Part shown: positions 8,612 to 14,703 of the stretch, piece by piece
Position numbering within the stretch: the stretch's first letter is position 1
How the letters are laid out: each line of letters starts with the position of its first letter
Assembly: GCA_014360755.1 (NCBI GenBank)
Contig: JACIWX010000004.1
Span: forward strand, 77,172 to 141,171
Direction: 5' to 3'
Source: Chloroflexota bacterium
Lineage (GTDB): Bacteria; Chloroflexota; Anaerolineae; UBA2200
Length of the DNA stretch: 64,000 nucleotides
Position numbers and translations under genes: made by a program
Notes under the pieces: model-generated
Database searches by the model: none
Seen by the model: only the letters and a program-made list of their open reading frames with translations
What the model was told of the DNA's origin: nothing

Positions 8612-8824
8612 TCACGCATACGGCTCATTGTCCCGCAGCCAGCGCACCACAATCGCCCTGCCAGGATACGCTTCTGGCGCACCATCCCAGCCAGCGGCCC
8701 GCATGCGTGCCACCAGCTCCGCCTCGGCCTGGGCATCGCTCATACCCTCGTCCTGCCATTGCAACAAGCACGGGGGGCGACTCGCCCCCCGCTGCAACTT
8801 GCTCAATCGTGCTCTAATGCTCAT
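8612..8824 (-). CDS. Small island protein of unknown function (70 aa)
   Basis: Not recognised. The start codon overlaps the stop of the upstream HTH gene as ATGA, a strong sign of translational coupling and of a real gene. The N-terminal third is basic (MSIRARLSKLQRG) and the rest is acidic-amphipathic with several Trp/Arg residues (WDGAPEAYPGRAIVVRWLRDNEP). No signal peptide or membrane segment is present. It probably acts with the HTH protein encoded before it. Confidence 0.65.
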   Translation of the reverse strand: MSIRARLSKLQRGASRPPCLLQWQDEGMSDAQAEAELVARMRAAGWDGAPEAYPGRAIVVRWLRDNEPYA

Positions 8825-9201
8825 TTTTCACCCTCCCCTATTCTTTGCTCTAAGGCGCTGACCCGCCCCTCTAAATCCACGTACTCCAACAGGCCCGCTA
8901 CATGGCGTAGCACCGCCGTAGCCGCCCGCAGTCGAATGTTCCCGTCCACCCCTGGCTCAAAATCTAAGCCGATAACGTCCAACGCTTTTGCCAGCAAACC
9001 AGCCAAGCGGACGGTGCTCAGGCGCAGTACTTCACCTTGCGCCTGTATCAGCGCTTGCTGAAAGGCAGGCTCTGCCAGCCAGCGATACAGCGTCCGTTCG
9101 CCAATGCCCGTTTGCTCTGCCGCCTCTCGCACCGTTGCCGTTGTCAATAACGCCGTGATTGCCATGCGTTGTTTTCGTGTCAAACTGCCATTACTTGCCA
9201 T
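8821..9201 (-). CDS. phBC6A51-like helix-turn-helix protein
   Basis: 126-residue cytoplasmic protein. Its N-terminal domain (LTRKQRMAITALLTTATVRE, then EAAEQTGIGERTLYRWL) is the HTH type seen in phage small-terminase-like and regulatory proteins, in which a reiterated 'aaaa-G-s-rTlyrWl' helix contacts DNA. The C-terminal half is helical with an acidic tail (ALEQRIGEGEK). The ATG at 9201 is preferred over the longer frame because it begins just before the domain and gives a short 11-bp overlap with the upstream gene. No large terminase subunit is present, so a packaging role is uncertain and a regulatory or replication role is equally possible. Confidence 0.75.
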   Translation of the reverse strand: MASNGSLTRKQRMAITALLTTATVREAAEQTGIGERTLYRWLAEPAFQQALIQAQGEVLRLSTVRLAGLLAKALDVIGLDFEPGVDGNIRLRAATAVLRHVAGLLEYVDLEGRVSALEQRIGEGEK

Positions 9202-9493
9202 TATCTGCCACCTCACCAAACCAGCCCTCAAAATCCCTCAGCCGCAGCACTACCAGGTCATTATCATGCCGCTGCCCTGTTTCGTGCAAAACCACTAACG
9301 CCAGCTTGTCCCCTGCGTCAAGGCTGGCTTGCTCTAACGCAGCCCTGAGCCACTCAGGCAGGCGCTTGCGTGTCTTCACCTCTATGCTCAGCCAGTCGCT
9401 TGTTACATCCGCCCGGCCAGTGCAACCCACCCGCCGGCCACCTAAGCGCTTGGCTATAGTTCGCTCCGCTTGCTTCCAGGTCTTATCAGGCAT
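9191..9493 (-). CDS. PD-(D/E)XK-like nuclease, resolvase type
   Basis: 100-residue protein with the layout of a small archaeal-type resolvase or VSR-like nuclease: an N-terminal helix with a conserved Glu (WKQAERTIAKRLGG), then GRADVTSDWLSIEVKTRKR, where D and the E-V-K triad match the catalytic D...ExK core, then a helix and strand (LALVVLHETG). No signal peptide. It overlaps both neighbours by 8-11 bp, so it belongs to the leftward operon. It may process recombination or replication intermediates of the element, or act in defence. Confidence 0.72.
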   Translation of the reverse strand: MPDKTWKQAERTIAKRLGGRRVGCTGRADVTSDWLSIEVKTRKRLPEWLRAALEQASLDAGDKLALVVLHETGQRHDNDLVVLRLRDFEGWFGEVADNGK

Positions 9494-9875
9494 ACTCTAA
9501 CCCCAGCGTCAACTGTTTGGCTGGCTTATCCCCAAAAACCAGCTTTTGCTCCACAAACGGCCAGTCCTGCCAGGTAATCCGCTCAAACCTTGACAGCGCC
9601 ACAAACCATTCGCCCTGCCACAGCCAGCCGCAGCGCTCCACGTCCCGCAAGGGCAGGGCATAACATGCGCCCCGCTTGTCCATCCGCACCACCCACAGCT
9701 GCGCCCCCTGCCGTCGGGCATAAGCCAGGACGTCCACAGGCAAACTCACCACGTTAACCGCTTGCCTGTTACGATAGGGCATCGCCAAAACCAACTCCCC
9801 CAATGGCTCAGCCCACACCAACTTGGCAATCACACACAGCCGACCACGCTTGTAAACCTGTAATGCTACACCCAT
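9486..9875 (-). CDS. Island protein of unknown function (129 aa)
   Basis: Not recognised. The start at 9875 is chosen because AGAGG lies nine bases upstream. The protein alternates strands and one helix (RQAVNVVSLPVDVLAYARRQG, then LWVVRM, ACYALPLRDVE) and is rich in Trp, reminiscent of a small nuclease or DNA-binding fold. No catalytic motif can be identified with certainty. It is the first gene of the four-gene overlapping operon that continues through the nuclease-like and HTH genes, and directly follows the hexamer array at 9915-10007. Confidence 0.6.
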   Translation of the reverse strand: MGVALQVYKRGRLCVIAKLVWAEPLGELVLAMPYRNRQAVNVVSLPVDVLAYARRQGAQLWVVRMDKRGACYALPLRDVERCGWLWQGEWFVALSRFERITWQDWPFVEQKLVFGDKPAKQLTLGLEYA

Positions 9876-9914
9876 TGCCCGCAACCTCTATAACGTGTCT
9901 ATTTCGCATAGTAC

Positions 9915-10007
9915 TGTCGCACTGTCACCTGTCACATGTGTCACAAAATCCCTTATAAATGGTCAACGTGACACTTGCGAAACTGCGACATTGGTGACAA
10001 TGTGACA
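9915..10007. repeat. Array of eight TGTCAC/GTGACA hexamers (iteron- or operator-like)
   Basis: Four forward hexamers TGTC(G/A)C start at 9915, 9923, 9930 and 9939. After an AT-rich centre (about 9945-9960) four reversed ones, G(T/C)GACA, start at 9968, 9985, 9994 and 10002. The array fills the only non-coding gap in the leftward operon, between the DUF3987-like gene and the 9486-9875 gene. The symmetric arrangement around AT-rich DNA resembles a replication origin with iterons or a cooperative operator. Confidence 0.65.
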
Positions 10008-10010
10008 CTT

Positions 10011-11162
10011 CTAGCGTATAGGATAGTAAGCAGTCGTTTTTCCTTCTGGCTCTGAATTGATTCGCCCTTCATGCTCAAGCTCTTCTAAAATCACTCGCAA
10101 CGCTCCAGCACCAATATGAGAACTCCTAAGCAATCGCCGCCACAAAATGCCTGGGTTACGTTCGATAATCCTGAGCACCCGCTCTTTGTCGCCCTCAGTT
10201 TCAGTGCCTAAATACTCAGCGCACAACCGCACCACGTTTTCCCGTAACCCCTCGACCCAATCGATAGCGTCCTCAAGCGCTCCATCGCCAATCTCTAAGT
10301 ACCCGTTTTGGGGCAACGTTTCGCTTAGCTGATAAAGCATGGCTGCTTTCACGGCTGTTTCCTCCAACCTGGCGTAGCTTGCCGATAATTCCTCAGCGTT
10401 TGGCTCGTCAAGTAGCTGTGTCTGTAGCTGCCAACAATATTCGTTGTAACACTGCAGTCCCGCCTCTGTGAAGCGGCAGGTAACCTCGCCGTTCTGGAAG
10501 GCTTGGCGCATCTCAGCTAACTCCTGCGCCAGCCGCTCCCGCTCCAGCCGTGCCTCCGTTTCCTCGTAGGTCGCCGGCCTGAATTCCAGCTCGCCCTGGG
10601 GCAGGATAAAGCACCATCGTGCCACAAAACCAGAGAACCAGTCGTTCAGCTCAAGTAGCTGCAAAAAGCGCTTTGGCGTTGTAGCAACCAATGCCGTCAT
10701 GTACACGTCCTCTAGCTCGAATGTCTCCCCTCGCAGTGTGCGCTTAAACCGCTCAGGGCAGTCATACAGCCCTGCCAGGATATCTTTCAGCCCTTTGCTG
10801 TAGTCCCGCTTAAGCGTCTCGAGAAACGATGAAAATTCGTCTCGAATGAATAGCCCGCATGGCTGCTTAGCTAGCTCAGCAATCAGCGCCTCAAGCGAAA
10901 AGTCATTAGATAGCTCCAGGTCAGCTGCCGCTCGTATTAGCAATTCACGCCCAAACCCTATGGACGTTGACTTTTTCGAGACGCCCGATAAGCCCAGAAG
11001 GCAGACCCACAGATTGGCATAAAGCGGCTTGTGGCTAAAGCGCATCACCAGCCGCCGCTGCGTTATCGTAGAAAGCAGCGCTAACCCGACCCCCTCATGG
11101 TATTCGACAGGCGCAGACGTGCGACTGTTCGCCCACACGATGTAGCTATCTAACCAGGGCAT
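10011..11162 (-). CDS. DUF3987-like ATPase (primase/helicase-associated)
   Basis: 383-residue cytoplasmic protein resembling DUF3987, a family found in phages and mobile elements and usually considered a replicative helicase-like ATPase. After a helical lead (HEGVGLALLSTITQRR) comes a degenerate P-loop, WVCLLGLSGVSKKSTSIGFG, in which the usual GK(S/T) is KKS/T. A Walker B-like FIRDEFSSFL and a sensor region (DVYMTALVATTPKRF) follow. The C-terminus is a winged-helix-like segment (VLRIIERNPGILWRRLL). The start at 11162 has AAAGGAG eight bases upstream; the longer frame does not. It lies beside the hexamer array and would be the natural partner of an origin there. Confidence 0.75.
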   Translation of the reverse strand: MPWLDSYIVWANSRTSAPVEYHEGVGLALLSTITQRRLVMRFSHKPLYANLWVCLLGLSGVSKKSTSIGFGRELLIRAAADLELSNDFSLEALIAELAKQPCGLFIRDEFSSFLETLKRDYSKGLKDILAGLYDCPERFKRTLRGETFELEDVYMTALVATTPKRFLQLLELNDWFSGFVARWCFILPQGELEFRPATYEETEARLERERLAQELAEMRQAFQNGEVTCRFTEAGLQCYNEYCWQLQTQLLDEPNAEELSASYARLEETAVKAAMLYQLSETLPQNGYLEIGDGALEDAIDWVEGLRENVVRLCAEYLGTETEGDKERVLRIIERNPGILWRRLLRSSHIGAGALRVILEELEHEGRINSEPEGKTTAYYPIR

Positions 11163-11502
11163 TGTTGCGCTCCTTTCTGCGCCGCAGGCGTGGCACCGTC
11201 TTTTGGCGCTGCAGCCAGGCGTCAACCTGTTGCCGAAACTCGGGATAGCTCAGGCCGTGCGCAGCGCAGTATTCAGCTATCATCCGCTCCGCCTCAGTCA
11301 AGGCATTAGGCGACCACGTGCCTAGCTCTGGCTCTGGATTGGCCTGGCCAGACCGATAGCGCAGCTCGGCCATGATTGCGTCGCCCCAGTCAAGGGCAAT
11401 GAGCAAGTCATGCCCCAAAAGTCGCCTAGCCCCAATAGCGTCGCAAATGCTATCGAGTGATTTCAGAAGCTCGCCTGTCGGCTGAATTGCCAGGGGTGTC
11501 AT
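11146..11502 (-). CDS. Island protein of unknown function (118 aa)
   Basis: Not recognised. The ATG at 11502 follows GGAGAGG by six bases inside a 24-bp tandem repeat; the preceding repeat unit offers a second ATG (11526) with the same spacing, which would add the octapeptide MMVVERNT. The body is helical (LLKSLDSICDAIGARRLLGHDLLIALDWGDAIMAEL) and ends in a strongly basic tail (QRQKTVPRLRRRKE), suggesting nucleic-acid contact. It overlaps the ATPase gene by 17 bp and the upstream gene by about 50 bp, so it is part of the same operon. Confidence 0.6.
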   Translation of the reverse strand: MTPLAIQPTGELLKSLDSICDAIGARRLLGHDLLIALDWGDAIMAELRYRSGQANPEPELGTWSPNALTEAERMIAEYCAAHGLSYPEFRQQVDAWLQRQKTVPRLRRRKERNNALVR

Positions 11503-11677
11503 CGTGTTCCTCTCCACCACCATCATCGTGTTCCTCTCCACCACCATCATCTCCAGACTGTGCGCATAGCGCCGCCAAACAATTAACTATGTCCCCCAAC
11601 TCATTAATGACCCACTCCGCTATCTGCCATCGCCCCAGCCACACAAGACGCATGTCCTTTTCATCAAAGTCTTTCAT
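11450..11677 (-). CDS. Small acidic island protein (75 aa)
   Basis: Not recognised. A strong GGAGGTG precedes the ATG at 11677 and a divergent promoter region precedes that, so this is the first gene of the leftward island operon. The N-terminal half is amphipathic (MKDFDEKDMRLVWLGRWQIAEWVINELGDIVN). The C-terminal half carries a duplicated GGGEEHDD acidic octapeptide and is probably disordered. The gene overlaps the next one by more than 50 bp in another frame. A role as an early regulator or inhibitor is possible but nothing in the sequence fixes it. Confidence 0.6.
   Translation of the reverse strand: MKDFDEKDMRLVWLGRWQIAEWVINELGDIVNCLAALCAQSGDDGGGEEHDDGGGEEHDDTPGNSADRRASEITR
11501..11548. 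repeat. Two exact 24-bp tandem units over a start site
   Basis: The unit occupies 11501-11524 and 11525-11548 with no difference. It lies where two genes overlap in different frames: it encodes GGGEEHDD twice in the upstream gene and MMVVERNT twice ahead of the downstream gene, and each unit brings its own GGAGAGG and ATG. Being 24 bp, changes in copy number keep both frames. Confidence 0.85.
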
Positions 11678-11691
11678 CTTTCACCTCCAAT

Positions 11692-11720
11692 TTGACAAAA
11701 TCTCACTCCTATGCTATCAT
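11692..11720 (+). promoter_or_regulatory. Divergent promoter region of the island, rightward promoter
   Basis: TTGACA (11692-11697), 17-bp spacer, TATCAT (11715-11720) would start transcription near 11727 and leave a 40-base leader before the ATG at 11767. On the opposite strand TTGACT with an 18-bp spacer and TAGCAT gives a weaker leftward promoter overlapping the same DNA. TTTGAC and GTCAAA half-sites flank the AT-rich core and could be an operator that switches between the two directions. Confidence 0.7.
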
Positions 11721-11766
11721 AATTACAAAATGTTAGTCAAAAGTGTTAATTTTAGAGGTGGAAAAA

Positions 11767-12900
11767 ATGGATTTTGGTGAATGCTTTGTTGTGATAAAAG
11801 ACGCTTACCAAAAAGCGGGCTATAGCGAGAAACAGGCCATCGGGCTTGCCCGTATAGCAACCCCAGCCCTGCTGCACTCAGAATGGGCAGCTCACTTTTT
11901 CGACGTCCCTGCCACACACCGCAAGATTTTGGATTGGGAGACGTCTCGGCAGGTAGAGCGCTTGCTACGTCCCTTAGTGCTGCAAATGCGGCAAGAGGTA
12001 GCAGCTGCGCCAGACTTTGCTAGCCTTTATGCGGATTTTGCCGATTTCGCAGCCCAGATAGAGGGCATCGTAGATGATTTAGAGGGCAGCTACCGAGGCA
12101 CACTGATTACAATTCCGAAGCCAGAGCTGCTTCCCCCGGTCATCACAGGTCTTGGCATCGCTTTTGACCCACCGTTGGTTTTGCAGCAAGCCCGTAATGC
12201 TCCCGTGCATCTCGTGTTCTGGGCTATAGCGCAAGGTATATCCGATTTAGCAGAAGTGACTGGGGCAGTATCTGAACTTGGGGCATCGCTAGCAAGGATA
12301 CTGGCGGCTATCAGACCTATAGCAAAGCTGCAGTGGCAAGCGGCAGACATGATAGGCTCGCTAATGGGCAGGGACGGCATCGGGCTTGCGTGGCATCCCT
12401 ACGCCGTCCAGTATTATCAAGAGAGGCTCGAAAGAGTGGTTAATGAAGACACGAGACCCTTACTGTGGCTCCAAAAAGAGGTCAAAGCAACACAGGTGCT
12501 CAATTTGGTCGGCAACGCTACACGGCATATCTTGTACAATGAGCCGCTGCATATTCCTGCCTTGCCAACACTAGTTGCCCGTGCTGGTGATAAGGTCGTA
12601 AGCACTCGAGTGGTTATTAATCACCCCTTGCTGGGCAAAAATACTTTGCAACAAGAGGTAATGTGGGCAAAGCGCAAACTGGCCCCTCGTACCCATCCGT
12701 TATCGGCCAGCGATGAAGCATTTCTGGAAATGGTGCGGGAACAAGGGGCAGAGCCAGGACAGCGTATGCCCCCAGGCTTCTGGAAGCGTTTCCAGACAAA
12801 ATGGACAAAGCGCTATCCTGATAATCCCATGACTGTTAATCAACTACGAGTGCGCTATCATCGCCTAGTGCAACGATTGCGGCAAAATACAGCACCCTAG
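11767..12900 (+). CDS. Island protein of unknown function, the only rightward island gene (377 aa)
   Basis: Not recognised. It has its own near-consensus promoter and AGAGGTGG before the ATG at 11767. The protein is soluble and largely helical. The N-terminal segment (YQKAGYSEKQAIGLARIATPALLHSEWAAHFF) resembles an HTH-like module, and the C-terminal 60 residues (RMPPGFWKRFQTKWTKRYPD, then TVNQLRVRYHRLVQRL) look like a Myb/SANT- or GcrA-type DNA-binding helix bundle with spaced Trp residues. The middle third has an Ala-rich helix. Divergent position and separate promoter mark it as either the element's master regulator or its cargo. Confidence 0.7.
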   Translation: MDFGECFVVIKDAYQKAGYSEKQAIGLARIATPALLHSEWAAHFFDVPATHRKILDWETSRQVERLLRPLVLQMRQEVAAAPDFASLYADFADFAAQIEGIVDDLEGSYRGTLITIPKPELLPPVITGLGIAFDPPLVLQQARNAPVHLVFWAIAQGISDLAEVTGAVSELGASLARILAAIRPIAKLQWQAADMIGSLMGRDGIGLAWHPYAVQYYQERLERVVNEDTRPLLWLQKEVKATQVLNLVGNATRHILYNEPLHIPALPTLVARAGDKVVSTRVVINHPLLGKNTLQQEVMWAKRKLAPRTHPLSASDEAFLEMVREQGAEPGQRMPPGFWKRFQTKWTKRYPDNPMTVNQLRVRYHRLVQRLRQNTAP

Positions 12901-12936
12901 CGCCCTGGCAACGAAAAGCCAGGGCAGCGGGTCGAA

Positions 12937-13158
12937 TTATGCAAATATGGCCCGCTCTAGCAAGCCCAACGGGCAGTGATACAGTCCGCTTATATTGATT
13001 GCCCCGCCCTGGGCTTCGACCGCCTCGATTGCATCTGGCTCTAAATCCTCCCAATTCGTGGCTGGCTCGTATGTCCACTCGTTCGGGCCCAAATCCTTGC
13101 GCTTGCTCACCACCGCTCTGCAATTCCAGACGTCAATCACGAATAGCGGCTCCCGCAT
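12937..13158 (-). CDS. Small island protein of unknown function (73 aa)
   Basis: Not recognised. AAAGGAGG lies seven bases before the ATG at 13158, which is why this start is preferred to the GTG three codons earlier. It has one short strand at the N-terminus (REPLFVIDVWNCRAVV), an acidic middle (NWEDLEPDAIEAVEAQGG) and a hydrophobic end (YHCPLGLLERAIFA). It stands alone on the minus strand between the integrase and the rightward gene, with which it converges (36 bp apart). Confidence 0.6.
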   Translation of the reverse strand: MREPLFVIDVWNCRAVVSKRKDLGPNEWTYEPATNWEDLEPDAIEAVEAQGGAINISGLYHCPLGLLERAIFA

Positions 13159-13308
13159 CCCCCTCACCTCCTTTCTGCGTTCCGTCCTGAATTGGCCCCG
13201 CCAGCGTGAACTTCACTTTTCCGTCGCCTCTGCAAAATTGACTGAATTATCAGGCTTCTAAGCCTCTAGAATCGCCTACAAGGCCCTTTTTTCGACCCCC
13301 CCAGTATC

Positions 13309-14289
13309 TTATATCCTCAAAGCGCCTATAAGCCGTGTAGCAGGCCACAGGGCAGCCAGAAGCAAAAGCAGCTTGTCCACAGGCCCGAACCGCTCATGCG
13401 CCTGTTTCAGGTCTCCCTCTGTCTGCGCCAGATAGCGCCTGAGTACTGATAAATCCGCATGGCCCATGAGCTTTTGCAGGCTGTAGACGTCCATGCCCTG
13501 GCGCAGGCATAGCAGGGCAAAAGCCCGCCTGAAACTGTGCAAACTTGGCACTCGGACCCCCGCCGCCTGTGCCCTGCGCCTCACGATTTGCCGCAGGCCG
13601 GCATAGGTCAAGCGCTTGCCGTCCACAGTAACCCATAATGGCCCGCTCAGGTCGCTTCTGTGCCGCAGGTAGCGCAGCAATTCACGCCGTGCCTTGCTGC
13701 CCAAAAAGCAGGTGCGAAACTTGCCGCCCTTGCCATGCCTGATAATCACCGCACCCGTTGCCAGATTGACGTCTTGGACGTCTAGGGCCAGGAATTCAGA
13801 CGCTCTGCATCCTGTGTCCAAAAGGCAAAGCAAAATGGCCTTGTCCCGTGCACCTGTGAAGTCCTTGCCGCAGGTCGCCAGCATCGCCTTAAGGTCGGAC
13901 ATGGACACAGGCTCTAATAGCTCGTGGGGCAATCGTGGGGCATTCACTTTGGCAATGGGGCAAGGTGGGGCAAGGTCATACTCTTGCCAGCACCAGCGCA
14001 AAAAGGTCTTGGCTACCCGATAGGCGCAGTGCACACCCCCAGGATTGCGCCCTCGTTCCTGTAAATGCAGTAGGTACTGGCGTACATGGTCTGCCGTGAT
14101 GTCCTGGAGCTTGTGCACACCTCTAGCCTCAAGGTAGGCTTGCCAATGGCGCAGCTCGCTGGCATAGTACTGGCAAGTCCTGCGGCTCAGGCCACGTGCC
14201 TGCCTGTCCACGACAAAAGCGGTGATACCCTGAGCCAGCTCAGTTTTGCGCAGAACAAAAAGCAGTTGGTCTCTTTTCGGCTCTGTCAT
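13309..14289 (-). CDS. int: Tyrosine-type site-specific integrase
   Basis: 326-residue XerC/D-like recombinase that would move this element in and out of tRNA-Arg. The SAM-like N-terminal core-binding domain covers about residues 15-105. The catalytic domain shows the Arg in TGCRASEF, the Lys in GKGGKF, HSFRR, LMGHADLS and the nucleophile in RRYLAQ. All five catalytic positions are present, so it is probably active. A 30-residue hydrophobic/basic tail follows the Tyr. It starts 70 bp from the right attachment repeat and is separated from the tRNA by a terminator hairpin. Confidence 0.95.
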   Translation of the reverse strand: MTEPKRDQLLFVLRKTELAQGITAFVVDRQARGLSRRTCQYYASELRHWQAYLEARGVHKLQDITADHVRQYLLHLQERGRNPGGVHCAYRVAKTFLRWCWQEYDLAPPCPIAKVNAPRLPHELLEPVSMSDLKAMLATCGKDFTGARDKAILLCLLDTGCRASEFLALDVQDVNLATGAVIIRHGKGGKFRTCFLGSKARRELLRYLRHRSDLSGPLWVTVDGKRLTYAGLRQIVRRRAQAAGVRVPSLHSFRRAFALLCLRQGMDVYSLQKLMGHADLSVLRRYLAQTEGDLKQAHERFGPVDKLLLLLAALWPATRLIGALRI

Positions 14290-14294
14290 AACAC

Positions 14295-14326
14295 AAAACC
14301 CCCGCTACCACAATGGGTAGTGGGGG
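14295..14326 (-). terminator. Hairpin terminator between tRNA-Arg and int
   Basis: On the minus strand an 11-bp stem (14326-14316 with 14309-14299, one G-T wobble) closes over a six-base loop and is followed by TTTTGTG, just before the int ATG. It would stop tRNA transcription before int. One arm and the loop form the right-end copy of the 16-bp inverted repeat (14306-14321). Confidence 0.7.
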
Positions 14327-14357
14327 CATTGCGAAAAAACACTATATCTAGTTGCCA

Positions 14358-14432
14358 AGCACCCCTGGGGCGATTCGAACGCCCGACCGACTGCTTAGAA
14401 GGCAGCTGCTCTGTCCACTGAGCTACAGGGGC
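14358..14432. repeat. Right attachment repeat (att core, whole tRNA-Arg)
   Basis: Second copy of the 75-bp direct repeat. It is adjacent to int, and the chromosome outside begins with the tRNA promoter. Confidence 0.9.
14360..14432 (-). tRNA. tRNA-Arg (anticodon TCT), copy with native promoter
   Basis: Identical to the tRNA at 7956-8028, 73 nt, anticodon TCT. A TATAAT box on the minus strand (14446-14441) lies nine bases before the mature 5' end, so this copy keeps the chromosomal promoter. Its 3' flank is the element. A MITE is inserted about 30 bp further upstream. Confidence 0.95.
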
Positions 14433-14475
14433 ACAATTCCATTATAGCAAAAAGCGCCACAAGGGAAAAATACGC

Positions 14476-14630
14476 GAGAGTGTTGAAAAAGTCCTTTCAG
14501 TGTCATGCTGAACGAAGTGAAGCATCTCACAGTACTTGGGAAAATACGGCTAAAGTTACGCGAGACCCCTTCGTTGCACTCAGGGCAGGCTCTTCGCTTG
14601 CCCAGGGTGGACAAGATTTTCAACACTCTC
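14476..14630. mobile_element. MITE copy A (155 bp)
   Basis: The ends read GAGAGTGTTGAAAA and TTTTCAACACTCTC. It is flanked by the 8-bp duplication AAATACGC (14468-14475 and 14631-14638). The interior is an imperfect fold-back (ATGCTGAACGAAGTGAAGCA against CTTCG/CAGGG sequences) and contains about 20 bp more than copies B and D. It sits directly upstream of the tRNA-Arg promoter. It has no coding capacity; the transposase acting on it is not in this window. Confidence 0.9.
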
Positions 14631-14703
14631 AAATACGCTATCCTGGGCGCAGACTTCAATGACAACCTTTTATGTATTACGTATTACGCATTACGCTTTA
14701 CGA

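Larger units (their letters stand above)
7954..14432. mobile_element. Integrative element inserted at tRNA-Arg(TCT)
   Basis: A 6.3 kb block is bounded by 75-bp exact direct repeats (7954-8028 and 14358-14432), each a full tRNA-Arg gene. A tyrosine integrase gene sits next to the right repeat and an excisionase-like HTH gene near the left end, the classical layout of a tRNA-targeted integrative element. The inside holds a DUF3987-like ATPase, a nuclease-like protein, an HTH protein and five or so proteins of unknown function. No capsid, tail, terminase large subunit, relaxase or type IV secretion gene is recognisable. It is therefore a small satellite-like or defective element rather than a full prophage or conjugative element. 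Confidence 0.88.
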
